A DNA stretch of 64,000 nt, taken from Cloacibacillus evryensis DSM 19522 (GTDB lineage Bacteria > Synergistota > Synergistia > Synergistales > Synergistaceae). Below the pieces are notes generated by a model that worked only from the letters and a program-made list of their open reading frames with translations, made no database searches and was not told the DNA's origin. Shown in pieces: positions 16,340 through 29,267 of this stretch. The stretch is from NCBI RefSeq assembly GCF_000585335.1, contig NZ_KK073872.1, positions 3,424,465 through 3,488,464 of the forward strand, given 5' to 3'. Within the stretch, counting starts at the first letter, position 1. Every line of letters begins with the position of its first letter. Made by a program: the position numbers and the translations under genes.

Positions 16340-16921
16340 CTACTCGCCGGAAAGAATCTCCCGCGCGATTATTTCATCGGCGACGTCCCGTTTCGAGCGG
16401 CGGCTGTCCATCGCCCGCTTCTCAATATACCGATGCGCGCCCGCCTCGCCGATGTCGTACCTCTTTATCAGCAGACACTTTGCGCGGCAGACCAGCTTTT
16501 CCTCGTCAAGGCGCGTACGCAGCCTCCTGTTTTCCTCCTCGACCAGCGAAATTTTCCCGCGCATTATCTCAAGGGCCTGCAGCGACAGCCTAAGCGCCTC
16601 TCTGTCTATTGGCTTTGGGATGACGATGATGCCGCGTCCGGCGCTTCCGGCCTCAAGCTCGGCCGCCAGTGCCTTCTTCGCGAAGAGAACGACGCCGCCG
16701 CTGCATTTGGAGGCGGCGTAGAGCGCAAGTTCCGCCCCCGCCTCATCCGGAAGCGGCGTATCTATCACAACGTTGACGAAAAGGCGCTCTCCCATCAGGC
16801 GGCGTGCCTGCGCGCCGGAAAAGGCCTCCGTAACACATCCGGCCAGCGCGCAGCCCTCTATTGAACGCAGGGCCCTGATATTCTCCTTCAGAGCCGAAAC
16901 GACCAAAAACCTGCTGCCCAT
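16340..16921 (-). CDS. ANTAR-domain antiterminator, probable glnA regulator
   Basis: A 193-residue protein. Residues 1-120 resemble a receiver domain, but it lacks a clear phosphoacceptor pattern. A coiled-coil linker follows (about 120-150, VEEENRRLRTRLDEEKLVC). The C-terminal helices end with CLLIKRYDIGEAGAHRYIEKRAMDSRR, of which AHRYIEKRAMDSRR is the ANTAR RNA-binding motif. ANTAR proteins prevent transcription termination by binding paired hairpins in leader RNAs. It lies directly downstream of glnA, with a MITE between them. The glnA leader contains a terminator, so glnA is the likely target, as known for other anaerobes. Confidence 0.88.
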   Translation of the reverse strand: MGSRFLVVSALKENIRALRSIEGCALAGCVTEAFSGAQARRLMGERLFVNVVIDTPLPDEAGAELALYAASKCSGGVVLFAKKALAAELEAGSAGRGIIVIPKPIDREALRLSLQALEIMRGKISLVEEENRRLRTRLDEEKLVCRAKCLLIKRYDIGEAGAHRYIEKRAMDSRRSKRDVADEIIAREILSGE

Positions 16922-16943
16922 TCTCCCTCACGCTCCTCCCTAA

Positions 16944-17230
16944 GGAAACACAGATTAATTCGCTTTAGCATATAAAACCTGACGTATCGTCCGCTGATTA
17001 CGGCCAGAGAGCCGAAATCTTTGATTTCGTGCGAATCGGCTGGCTTGTCCATCCGATGTGCCAGCCGCTAAACAGGCAGTCCCTGAGCGGGGCGGACGGC
17101 CAGAGAGCCAAATCAGCGATTTTCTGATTTGTGCGAGTCGGCTGGTAGTTCCATCAGGCGTATTTGCATACGTTGGAGCCACGGTCGGGGGCTGCCTGTG
17201 ACGCGGATGGTGCATCTAATCAGTGGTTCC
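16944..17230. mobile_element. MITE copy 2 (287 bp, CTAA target duplication)
   Basis: The second copy of the element at 6482-6768, in the same orientation and of identical length. Terminal repeats are GGAAACACAGATTA on the left and, as complement, GGAACCACTGATTA on the right. CTAA flanks both sides (16940-16943 and 17231-17234). The inner hairpin units are conserved. It has been inserted between glnA and its ANTAR regulator, exactly at the glnA stop codon (TAG, complement of 17231-17233). Confidence 0.75.
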
Positions 17231-18532
17231 CTAAAGGGAGTCAAAGTAGGATGCCATCTCGAATTGACGGCGATCCTTCGCCTTCCAGCAGGCCTCCCAT
17301 TCAGCCCTCTTACACTGCGCCACCTTTTCAAGCACCGGCAGGGCGAGATGCTTTTTAAGAAACTGGCTCCCCTCCGCAAGCTCCACGGCGGCGCCGAGAT
17401 TGTCCGGCAAACTTTTATACTGGTGCAGAAGCTCGGCCGGAGCCTTGGAAAGGTCGAGATCGGCCGGGGCTCCGGGGCGGCTCCGCGACAGAATACCTTC
17501 CATCGCCGCCTCGATTATCAACGCATAGGCGATGTAGGGGTTGCATAAAGGATCGGGGGAGCGCAGCACCAGGCGCGACGAGCCGTCGCGCGCGGTTTTC
17601 GCCAACAGCAGCTGCGCGCGGTTCGCGCCGACCCAGCTCACGTACCTCGGGGCTTCAAACGAGCCCAGGCGCAGATAAGAATTCGTCGTCGTGTTAAAAA
17701 AGAGGGTCATCTCCTCGATATGCTCAAGAATACCCGCGATCGCGCCCTCTACCTCCGTCCCCATACCCAGCGCCCTCTCGGAGCCGTTCTTAAATATCGA
17801 AATATCAAAATGAAGGCCGCTGCCGCTCTCATCGTCGAGGGGCTTCGGCATGAAAGAGGCGAAGAGGCCGTCGCGCGCCGCGATCGTACGCACCACCGAT
17901 TTAAACGAGACGAAATCATCCGCGCTTTCGACGGCGTCGCGCAGGCGGCAATCGATCTGATTCTGTCCCGGCCCCTTTTCATGATGACAACTCTCCGGGC
18001 AGTCGCCAAGCTCTTCGAGCGTCAGACATATTTCGCGCCGAAGATTCTCACCCTTATCGAGCGGCGGGATATCGAGATAACCGGCGCCGTCGTGGGGCTT
18101 CGTCGTATATTCGCCCTTTTCGTCAAGCTCGAACAGATAAAATTCGCATTTTGAACGGAATTTAAAGCTATACCCTGCCAGAGCCGCCCGTTCCACGGCG
18201 CTTCTCAGAAGAAAACGACCGTCGCCCTCAAACGGCGCTCCGCCGGCGTGGCGGATATCGCAGAACATCCGGGCGACACCGCCCATCGCGGGCCGCCATG
18301 GCAGGACGCAGAAGGTCTCGGGGCATGGATGGAGGAGCAGGTCCGTCTCCGCGATATTCATGAAGCCGTCTATCGCCGAGGCGTCAAAGCCAAAGCCGCT
18401 TTCAAAGACCCTGGGCAGCTGGTCCGACATCACCGCGATACTCTTCGGCCTCCCAAAAATATCACAGAAAAAAAGCCTCACAAACTTGATATCGTTTTCC
18501 TCAACAAAGCTCAAAACCTTTTCGCCATCCAT
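17231..18532 (-). CDS. glnA: Glutamine synthetase, type I family
   Basis: A 433-residue enzyme of the GS I superfamily that makes glutamine from glutamate, ammonia and ATP. Visible motifs are FCDIFGRPK near the N-terminus, CEFYLFELDEKG (metal-site Glu), HHEKGPGQNQID and GSGLHFDIS in the ATP/glutamate sites, and NRAQLLLAKTARDGSSRLVLRSPDP around the active-site Arg (key part SSRLVLRSPDP). The Tyr-containing adenylylation loop of proteobacterial enzymes is not obvious. ATG 18532 is preferred over GTG 18535. The leader has a promoter and a strong terminator, and an ANTAR gene follows. A gamma-glutamyl ligase relative is a minor alternative. Confidence 0.85.
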   Translation of the reverse strand: MDGEKVLSFVEENDIKFVRLFFCDIFGRPKSIAVMSDQLPRVFESGFGFDASAIDGFMNIAETDLLLHPCPETFCVLPWRPAMGGVARMFCDIRHAGGAPFEGDGRFLLRSAVERAALAGYSFKFRSKCEFYLFELDEKGEYTTKPHDGAGYLDIPPLDKGENLRREICLTLEELGDCPESCHHEKGPGQNQIDCRLRDAVESADDFVSFKSVVRTIAARDGLFASFMPKPLDDESGSGLHFDISIFKNGSERALGMGTEVEGAIAGILEHIEEMTLFFNTTTNSYLRLGSFEAPRYVSWVGANRAQLLLAKTARDGSSRLVLRSPDPLCNPYIAYALIIEAAMEGILSRSRPGAPADLDLSKAPAELLHQYKSLPDNLGAAVELAEGSQFLKKHLALPVLEKVAQCKRAEWEACWKAKDRRQFEMASYFDSL

Positions 18533-18597
18533 CACATCAACATCCCTCTCTGCTTATCGTCTGCCGCCGCGGGGCTTCCTCCACGCTCGCTCATCAT

Positions 18598-18652
18598 AAA
18601 AAAATATCCACGAATGACGGCTTGCGCCGTTCATCCATGGACGCCGTTGTCC
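18598..18652 (-). terminator. Intrinsic terminator in the glnA leader (antitermination site)
   Basis: On the minus strand a long stem (CCATGGATGAACGGC with GCCGTCATTCGTGG, one bulge) is closed by a GCAA tetraloop and is followed by seven U within ATATTTTTTTA. It lies between the glnA promoter and start codon. Just before it, GGAC-AACGGC-GTCC forms a hairpin whose six-base loop has A at position 1 and G at position 4, as ANTAR targets do. Only one of the two expected ANTAR hairpins is evident. Confidence 0.6.
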
Positions 18653-18675
18653 GGACATTTTATAACGTGCAAAGA

Positions 18676-18704
18676 ATATTACACACTAATTTTCTAATTG
18701 TCAA
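18676..18704 (-). promoter_or_regulatory. glnA promoter
   Basis: TTGACA (complement of 18699-18704) and TAATAT (complement of 18676-18681) are 17 bases apart. Transcription would begin near 18669, giving a leader of about 135 bases that contains the terminator at 18598-18640. Confidence 0.75.
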
Positions 18705-18815
18705 TAAATGAATAAAAGATCAATAGACAGTAAGATCATTTTTTGCATATTACATACAAAACCATATATGCCGTTTTATGTATATTTACATCAAAATTAA
18801 GCATAAAACAAATGC

Positions 18816-18844
18816 TTGACATCTGCTTAATACGGGAGTATTAT
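18816..18844 (+). promoter_or_regulatory. Promoter of the intergenic small RNA
   Basis: A near-consensus sigma-70 promoter: TTGACA (18816-18821), a 17-base spacer and TATTAT (18839-18844). It fires away from glnA into a region with no open reading frame but with strong RNA structure and a terminator. Confidence 0.75.
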
Positions 18845-18850
18845 ATCGCA

Positions 18851-19070
18851 CATCAAGGAAATAGATGTTAAAACATTTATTTTTAAGATAGATTGAAGTA
18901 AAATGTAAATATTAATTAGATACAAAGAGGTATCTGTTTCTGCTCCTGACGGCCATTGGGAGCGAAAAAGATGCCTCTTTATTTTACGTAACCGCCAATC
19001 CGCGGCCCGCCGCAGGGCCTTTTACACCACTCCTGAAAGCTGCCCTCGGGTTTTTCCGAGGGTGGTTTTT
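18851..19070 (+). ncRNA. Candidate structured small RNA, about 220 nt
   Basis: No gene covers this interval, yet it has a promoter, ordered hairpins and a terminator. A first hairpin pairs AAATAGATGTT with AACATTTATTT (18859-18882). A long central hairpin is closed by GTAAAAT/ATTTTAC (18898-18904 with 18981-18987). It continues with AAAGAGGTATC/GATGCCTCTTT (18924-18934 with 18970-18980), TTTC/GAAA and GCTCC/GGAGC. GGCCC/GGGCC followed by UUUU (19004-19023) and CCCTCGG/CCGAGGG followed by a U-tract (19043-19070) would end transcription. It does not match SRP RNA, RNase P, tmRNA or 6S RNA as I know them. Location between glnA and the rRNA operon gives no firm function. Confidence 0.55.
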
Positions 19071-19169
19071 AAATAACTTTCCTAGCGCGCCTTTCCAAAA
19101 CACAGACAGAGGCCGCGGCAGAGAGCCAACAGCTCCGCCGCGGCCGTCAACCTTCCTGCGCGAGAAGAC

Positions 19170-19210
19170 AAAAAAAGAGAGCCAAGACTAAAAGTCTCAA
19201 CTCTCTTTTC
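19170..19210 (-). terminator. rRNA operon terminator
   Basis: On the minus strand AAAGAGAG and GAGACT pair with AGTCT and CTCTCTTT, and a run of seven U follows. It lies directly after the 5S gene. Confidence 0.8.
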
Positions 19211-19220
19211 TCAATTAATT

Positions 19221-19333
19221 CCGGCAACGACCTACTCTCCCACGGATACCCTCCGTAGTACCATCGGCGATGAGAGGCTTAACTGCCAGGTTCGGCATGG
19301 AACTGGGTGGGACCCTCTCTCCATAATCACCGG
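19221..19333 (-). rRNA. rrf: 5S ribosomal RNA
   Basis: The minus strand shows CCCACCCAGTTCCATGCCGA and the loop-E/helix sequence GATGGTACT, with closing ends CCGG at each side. Size of about 113 nt is normal. It is the last gene of the operon, before a terminator. End positions are approximate. Confidence 0.9.
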
Positions 19334-19431
19334 AAACTTTATGAATAAACGCTTGCGCGTCTATCTGCTTTGTCATTTTCCACGCGAGATATTATATCAC
19401 ACGCTTTGGACTGTAGACCCTCTAACTTTTG

Positions 19432-19561
19432 TGATTTTGGCAGAGTTTTGTTCCAGAAGACGTGAAGCGCGTAGGGAGGGCGAGTTAAGACGCACTCCAG
19501 TGCGTCGACGCGAGCCCGACCAGCGCTTTGCGGCTTCTGGGGCAAAGTTCTGTCAAAATCA
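19432..19561. repeat. 130-bp palindromic element in the 23S-5S spacer
   Basis: The whole interval folds on itself around the perfect core GACGCACT-CC-AGTGCGTC (19489-19506). Further arms are CCAGAAG/CTTCTGG, AAGCGC/GCGCTT and the ends TGATTTTGGCAGA/TCTGTCAAAATCA. It lies within the rRNA transcript. It could be an inserted palindromic repeat or a processing structure. No coding potential is convincing. Confidence 0.6.
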
Positions 19562-19577
19562 GGTCTATAAAGGATTT

Positions 19578-24245
<4,668 letters not shown>

Positions 24246-24520
24246 TTCCTGACGTGTCGCTTTCGCTGACTTTTTTCTTGACCGGCTCGCGCCGGCCCGG
24301 AATTCTCTTTTTCAGCGGCTCCCGCGTTTTCGCGCTTTTGCGATCTCGCTTCCGGTGCCGCCTCAAGGACCACACACCTTCTCCAATTCTTTCCGCGTCT
24401 CCGCGTCTGAACCGGGTTACGATGTATGTTGCTTTTGCTTTCTCGTTATTCTTTTTGTCATGGTGCCTGCCGCGCCGCCGGGGTTAAAAAAAGCTGCCCG
24501 TCGCGGGCGCAACGGGAGCA

Positions 24521-24549
24521 AGTATATTATGCCCGGCCCTTTTCGTCAA
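24521..24549 (-). promoter_or_regulatory. rRNA operon promoter
   Basis: TTGACG (complement of 24544-24549) and TATACT (complement of 24521-24526) are 17 bases apart, about 270 bases before the 16S gene. The leader (24246-24515) has no gene; it contains the 16S processing arm at 24431-24459. Confidence 0.7.
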
Positions 24550-24741
24550 CCCCCGCGACGGCTTTTTTCGCAAGGACACACGGACTCGTGTCTTCGCCTC
24601 CATTCTTTCTTTTCTCTGTCATTCCGGATTTTCTGACTGGATTTTTTTTGAAACCGCAATTCTTTTAATTTCTGTCGAAAGACAAAAAATGCGGGGAAGG
24701 CGTACCTTCCCCGCTGCGTTAGAGCGATCTGTCGTTCGCGG

Positions 24742-25605
24742 CTAGTAGCCGCTCTTGTCCGTATGGCGCTGGAGCATCGCCATGTTGTTGTTCACTTTTT
24801 TGAGGTAGTTGTGCGCGATGCCGCCGTAGTAGCGGTTGAGGGCATTCTGTACGGTCCCGTAAGCGCTCATGTAGCGCGAGAGTATGAGGACTCCGGCTTC
24901 CACGCCGCGCTCGGGATCGAACATGTGGTCGCGGGTCGGGGCGATGCCCTTCGCGCGGAGCATTCCGTTATGCACCTTCCACATGACCTGCATGACGCCC
25001 AGCGCTCCCGCCTTGCTCTGCGCCGACGGGTTGAAGCGGCTCTCGGCCTTTGCGATGCTGACGACGAGGTCCGAGGGGACGTTGTATTTGACGCTGTAGA
25101 ATACCAGCGCGCAGGCCTCTCTCCAAGCGGTTTTTGCCGGGATTTGGGGGTTTACCTTTCTTATGAAGGCTGCTACGTTCGCAACTTTTTTCTGTTTCGC
25201 GGGCGCGAGCGTGCCCAGTTTGTTGAGCGTGCTTAGCGGGTGCTCGTCCTGCCAGACTCCTATATGCTGTTCGGTAAGTCCCTGGTGTTTCAGCGCGGCA
25301 TAGATGGATCTGTCGAACGGAGCCGGATCTTTATCCTGCGTGATCTCTTTCGGGCTTTTGCCAGTCTCGGTCTGTGCGGTATAGATAACGGAGGTTTTGC
25401 TCTCCGTCATTACGACATTCTCTGTTAGAGCGGTTTCACTGACTGTTGTGATTACGGTGCCGTCCGAGAGGGTGCTATGTGTTTTCGGTGATGATTCCGT
25501 ACTGCTCATTCCGGCCGCCGGGTGCATTATTACCGAAACGAGGAGCAGGAGCATCACTGCGATTTGCGACAAGTGGAGATGCCGCTTTTTCATTATTTTT
25601 CGCAT
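24742..25605 (-). CDS. Secreted lytic transglycosylase (SLT domain)
   Basis: A 287-residue exported enzyme that cleaves peptidoglycan glycan strands. Residues 1-33 form a signal peptide (basic start, hydrophobic core, PAAG). A Ser/Thr-rich low-complexity linker follows (about 34-95). The SLT domain occupies about 165-275, with AKAESRFNPSAQS containing the catalytic Glu188, then GALGVMQV and the NRYYGG motif. AAGGAGG lies 6 bases before ATG 25605. The gene stands alone between the rRNA operon and the EamA gene. Confidence 0.9.
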   Translation of the reverse strand: MRKIMKKRHLHLSQIAVMLLLLVSVIMHPAAGMSSTESSPKTHSTLSDGTVITTVSETALTENVVMTESKTSVIYTAQTETGKSPKEITQDKDPAPFDRSIYAALKHQGLTEQHIGVWQDEHPLSTLNKLGTLAPAKQKKVANVAAFIRKVNPQIPAKTAWREACALVFYSVKYNVPSDLVVSIAKAESRFNPSAQSKAGALGVMQVMWKVHNGMLRAKGIAPTRDHMFDPERGVEAGVLILSRYMSAYGTVQNALNRYYGGIAHNYLKKVNNNMAMLQRHTDKSGY

Positions 25606-25846
25606 ATTGACCTCCTTGCGAGTTTGGAAACGCAGAAAACCCCTTTCAGAAAATCTACATTTTAAATTTTCTGAATTGTGCTGTCCGCGGGCACTCTTAA
25701 CGCATGAAATATGATAACGGCAAGAGTCAATAAGTCAAGCTCAAAACGACAAATACCGTGCTTTCTAATGTTACATGAGGGCACGGCTTTTCAAAAAAGG
25801 CTTATATTAGAAGCAAAATATCTGTTTAGTAAAGATTCATCGAGTA

Positions 25847-26728
25847 TCAGCCTTGATTTTTATTGCAGGCGAGCAGCAAAATGCCGCAAAAAAGTATACC
25901 TACGCCAAGCGAACCGATCCATGAGAGACGTTCCCCCAGCAGCACGGCCGACAGGAACCAGGCGGTGAGGGGTTCGGAGAGCGAGAGTGTGTAGACGGTC
26001 CCAAGCGCGATGTTTTGAATGCCGATCGTAAATAATGTATATGGGATGATGGTGCTGAGAAAGGTGAGCAATCCCATGCAGGCGGCTCCGCGCGGTTCGA
26101 GCATCCAGCCGATGTCCCCCGCAAGGAGCCACGGCAGCGCCATGAGGCCGCTGACGGCGCTGACGACGGCGATTACGTCGTATGGGTCTCTCTTTATGAG
26201 GCGGAGTCCGACTCCTTCGAGCGCGTAGGAGAGGGCCGCGCCGAAGGCGAGAAATACGCCGAGGGCGGATACTGAGAGGGCGCCGCGGTTGCCCCCCAGC
26301 ACGAGCATAACGCATCCCGCGACCGCGAGTACGGTGGCGGCATACCAGCGCCAAGGCAAGCGTTCCCCGAAGAGGACCCGTCCGAAGATCCCCGCGACGG
26401 GCGGGGCGCTGCCGATCGCCACCATTGTACCGACGGCGACTCCGGTCAAGCGCACGGCGGAGAAGAAGGTAAGCTGATAGGCGGCAAGTCCCGCCGCGGC
26501 AAGCAGCACGCCCTTCACGCTCCATTCGCCGCGGAGGAGCCCGCCCCGTTTTTTTATCAGCATGTATATAAAAAGGATGATGCCCGCAACGGCGACGCGC
26601 GCCGCGCCGATGGACAGCGAGGAGGCGCCCTCCGGCGCGAAGGCCTGTATCGTTCCCGTCGTGCCCCAGCACATTCCCGCCCCGATCACGCACAGGGTCC
26701 CTTTCAAAGTGCTCTTTGATATCTTCAT
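25847..26728 (-). CDS. EamA-family (DMT) permease
   Basis: A 293-residue inner-membrane protein with ten spans formed by two EamA repeats. Motifs include GAGMCWGTTGTIQAFAP in the first span and SLSEPLTAWFLSAVLLGERLSW in the second repeat, of which EPLTAWFLSAVLLGE is typical. Such proteins export or exchange amino acids and other metabolites. GGAG lies 7 bases before ATG 26728. The open frame extends to 26818 but would overlap the upstream gene's end. It follows the unknown protein at 26749-27756 by overlap-free but close spacing. Confidence 0.85.
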   Translation of the reverse strand: MKISKSTLKGTLCVIGAGMCWGTTGTIQAFAPEGASSLSIGAARVAVAGIILFIYMLIKKRGGLLRGEWSVKGVLLAAAGLAAYQLTFFSAVRLTGVAVGTMVAIGSAPPVAGIFGRVLFGERLPWRWYAATVLAVAGCVMLVLGGNRGALSVSALGVFLAFGAALSYALEGVGLRLIKRDPYDVIAVVSAVSGLMALPWLLAGDIGWMLEPRGAACMGLLTFLSTIIPYTLFTIGIQNIALGTVYTLSLSEPLTAWFLSAVLLGERLSWIGSLGVGILFCGILLLACNKNQG

Positions 26729-26748
26729 GCTCTGTCTCCGCATTCCTT

Positions 26749-27756
26749 TCAGCAGCGGCAGCTTGCGCACGCCGTCGTGCGGCTGACCGAATGGCCGATG
26801 TCGGGGATGAGCTCCCATATTATTTCGCGTTTGTCGCGCACCGCCGCCAGCGCCTCCTCCGAGAGCGTCCAGATATCGAGGGGCTGAACTCCCGACGCGA
26901 TCTGCGCTCCGAAGCGCGCAAGTCTCGCGGCGCTCTCTTTTGCCCGCGCCTCGCTATCGGAGACGAGCAGCAGCTGGCAGATGCTGTCCTGTTCCTGCGT
27001 GTCTATATCAAAAAACCCGGGCAGCATGACGCGGCGCTGAAACATGACCCACCGCCGGAACCTGCCGATCTCGCGCAGCTCGTCCTCTTCGCGGCCGCTG
27101 TCAAAGACGAACAGGAAGCGGTCGGTATTTATCAGCCGCAGAGGATCGTTAGGATGGCCTTTGAAGTTCTCATATTGGAGATAGTCGTAGCGGCAGACGT
27201 AGAGGATGTCAGGGGTAAAAATCTCCGTCAGTCCGGCTTTTTCCGCCAGCCAGGCGCCGGCCTTTTCCGCGTCCGCCGCCATTCCCGCGCCGCGCCCGCG
27301 AAGTCCGATGAGGGGAAATTTTTCCTCCATCTCCAGCTCCGCCTCGCCATTCATGTAGGGCCAGGCCAGTTCGTCCTTATTAACGGCGAACAGCTCTTCG
27401 TCACGAGCCTTCGGAAATATTTCCAGCGCCGGCGAGGTATAGTATTGTTTTATGCCCCAGCGCTGAAGGTGGGCGGCGTTGAGAAGTTTCAGGAAGCCGC
27501 CCGCCCTTGCCGAACGGACGCGGTCGGCGGGAGCTTCTCCCGGTTTTTCTTCGATAAAGTTTTCCAGCGCGATACGCCTGAATTCGGCGACGCCCGTTTC
27601 GCTGAGCGAATAGACGCCGTCCTCCGGCACTATCAGCCCCTCTTCAACGAGCCTTTCCAGCGCGGCCATGTCCACGCCCTCTTTGACGAGCATTTCTCTT
27701 GTCCAGCAGGGATAGAGGGAGTCGAAGAGGGTAATGAGCATCATATTGTCTATCAT
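26749..27756 (-). CDS. Protein of unknown function with C-terminal CxxCxC
   Basis: A 335-residue, acidic soluble protein. The N-terminal 65 residues look like a winged helix (REMLVKEGVDMAALERLVEEGLI, then SLSETGVAEFRRIA), and the rest is mixed alpha/beta without a motif I recognise. The chain ends in TTACASCRC, a cysteine cluster that could bind metal or form disulfides. It lies 20 bases before the EamA permease start, in the same direction, so the two are probably cotranscribed. Function is unknown. Confidence 0.7.
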   Translation of the reverse strand: MIDNMMLITLFDSLYPCWTREMLVKEGVDMAALERLVEEGLIVPEDGVYSLSETGVAEFRRIALENFIEEKPGEAPADRVRSARAGGFLKLLNAAHLQRWGIKQYYTSPALEIFPKARDEELFAVNKDELAWPYMNGEAELEMEEKFPLIGLRGRGAGMAADAEKAGAWLAEKAGLTEIFTPDILYVCRYDYLQYENFKGHPNDPLRLINTDRFLFVFDSGREEDELREIGRFRRWVMFQRRVMLPGFFDIDTQEQDSICQLLLVSDSEARAKESAARLARFGAQIASGVQPLDIWTLSEEALAAVRDKREIIWELIPDIGHSVSRTTACASCRC

Positions 27757-27894
27757 GAGGGTAAATGCCTCCTTTTTCCGTTTATTGTCATACCATGATA
27801 TTATCTATCTCCGTTTTCATAAAGCGACAATAATTAACAGCGGCTGTGAGAAACTTTCACAGCCGCGCGCTATGCGGTCAGGGAGACGGTCATT

Positions 27895-28767
27895 TTACAT
27901 ATCGGGGATCATGCGTTTCGCGTAGGAGACGAATTCGAGCGCCGCGGGGGAGGCCTTTTCAAGAGAGGGGAGCGCGATGCCGAAGCTGATATGGCGCGGC
28001 GGATCGAGCGGCAGGATCGCGGCTTTGTTGAGGCGTCCTTTGGTTATCAGTTCGTTCATTATACTCATGCCGAGGCCGCATTCTATCATTGATATCGCGG
28101 CGAAGTTTTCAATGGTGGAGAAGGCGATGCTGGGGGAGATGCCGGCCTCCTCAAGGACGGCGGTCACGTCTTCGTCGCGCCCGAGCGCCGGCATGATGAA
28201 TTTTTCCCCGGCGCAGCGCGAAAGCGGATACGAGGCGGCGCCGGCCAACGGGTGGTCGGGCGGCAGGACGGCCATTATCGGGTCGTCCCGCAGCGGTATC
28301 CAGTGGCACTTCATCTTGGGGCGCCAGGTGTAGAAGCACATCTCTACGCTCATTTCGTCGAGCCAGCTTTGCAACTCCTGCCGGATGCCTTCGCGTATCT
28401 GTATCGTCACACCGGGATAATCGGCGCGGAAAGCTTTGATGACATGCGGCAGCCATTGTATCGAAACGCTGGGATAGCTGCCGATCGTGATGCTGCCGCT
28501 CTTTATCCCCCTTATTTCGGCCATCCGCTGGGCAAGCCGTTCGTTGCATTTAAGGAGGTCGCGCAGATAGGGGGCCAGGCGCAGGCAGTTGTCCGTGGGA
28601 ACGACGCCGCCGCTGTTTCTGATGAAGAGCGGAAAGCCAAGTTCGTTCTCTATCGTATCGATCATATGCCAGATGCCCGACGGCGTGTAGCCATAGTCCT
28701 TGGCCACCTTTGAGAGGTTGCGGTAATCTATCGCGTCAAGCAGTATTTTGCATTTTTTCAGATCCAT
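27895..28767 (-). CDS. LysR-family transcriptional regulator (second copy type)
   Basis: A 290-residue LysR protein: N-terminal helix-turn-helix (NLSKVAKDYGYTPSGIWHM, residues about 17-35) and C-terminal effector domain. It shares FIMPALGRD, GIRQE, a QWLPHVI-type segment and the GLGMSIMNELIT segment with the LysR at 2309-3202, so they are clear paralogues. It lies 23 bases after the YhcH gene and is probably cotranscribed with it. No divergent partner is present, so its target is not obvious. Confidence 0.9.
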   Translation of the reverse strand: MDLKKCKILLDAIDYRNLSKVAKDYGYTPSGIWHMIDTIENELGFPLFIRNSGGVVPTDNCLRLAPYLRDLLKCNERLAQRMAEIRGIKSGSITIGSYPSVSIQWLPHVIKAFRADYPGVTIQIREGIRQELQSWLDEMSVEMCFYTWRPKMKCHWIPLRDDPIMAVLPPDHPLAGAASYPLSRCAGEKFIMPALGRDEDVTAVLEEAGISPSIAFSTIENFAAISMIECGLGMSIMNELITKGRLNKAAILPLDPPRHISFGIALPSLEKASPAALEFVSYAKRMIPDM

Positions 28768-28790
28768 CTACATCTCCGCCGCCCCGTTCT

Positions 28791-29243
28791 TCACCAGGGC
28801 AGCTTGACGACGATCTTTTTTATCCGGCACGGCCTCTCTCCCGCCTTCACCCCCGGGCGGTGGCCGTCCCACGGCGCGAGAAGCACGGCCGTTCCGCGCG
28901 CGAGCTTCAGCTCCTGTCCCTCGCCGCCGTAAAAGGCGATGTCCTCTTTTTCGTCGTACGGCGTCGTCTCCCTAAGCTCCGCGAGCGGCGCGTAACCGAG
29001 AAGTTCCTCTCCCTCAACGACGAGCTGAAGGTCCCAGTATCTCCTGTGCGCCTCGAAGGGGACCTCCGCGCGCGGCTTAGTCTCGTATTCCCCAAAGCGC
29101 AGGTCCAGCGGCGCGAAATCCATCTCCCGGAGCTCCTCAAAGCTTTTTTCACCGGCAGACGAGAGAAATTTTACAAGCTGCCCCGCGCACGGCATGTACT
29201 TCGGCAATTCGGTGATAAAACGGTCCACTGAGTCATATATCAT
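28791..29243 (-). CDS. YhcH/YjgK/YiaL (EbgC-like) family protein
   Basis: A 150-residue protein of the cupin-like DUF386 family. It shows the conserved RRYWDLQLVVEGEE strand, GYAPLAEL, and the C-terminal PWDGHRPGV with the metal-site His. Relatives are linked to sugar, especially sialic-acid-related, metabolism, but the reaction remains uncertain. It lies 24 bases after the ABC-F gene and 23 bases before the LysR gene, forming a three-gene unit on the minus strand. Confidence 0.88.
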   Translation of the reverse strand: MIYDSVDRFITELPKYMPCAGQLVKFLSSAGEKSFEELREMDFAPLDLRFGEYETKPRAEVPFEAHRRYWDLQLVVEGEELLGYAPLAELRETTPYDEKEDIAFYGGEGQELKLARGTAVLLAPWDGHRPGVKAGERPCRIKKIVVKLPW

Positions 29244-29267
29244 CTCTGTCGCCCCTCTCCGCTTCCT

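Noticed and set aside
18851..19070. Identity as 6S RNA, SRP RNA, RNase P RNA or tmRNA
   Set aside because: The ends do not pair as in 6S; the SRP GGAAG loop, RNase P core and tmRNA tRNA-like ends are absent.
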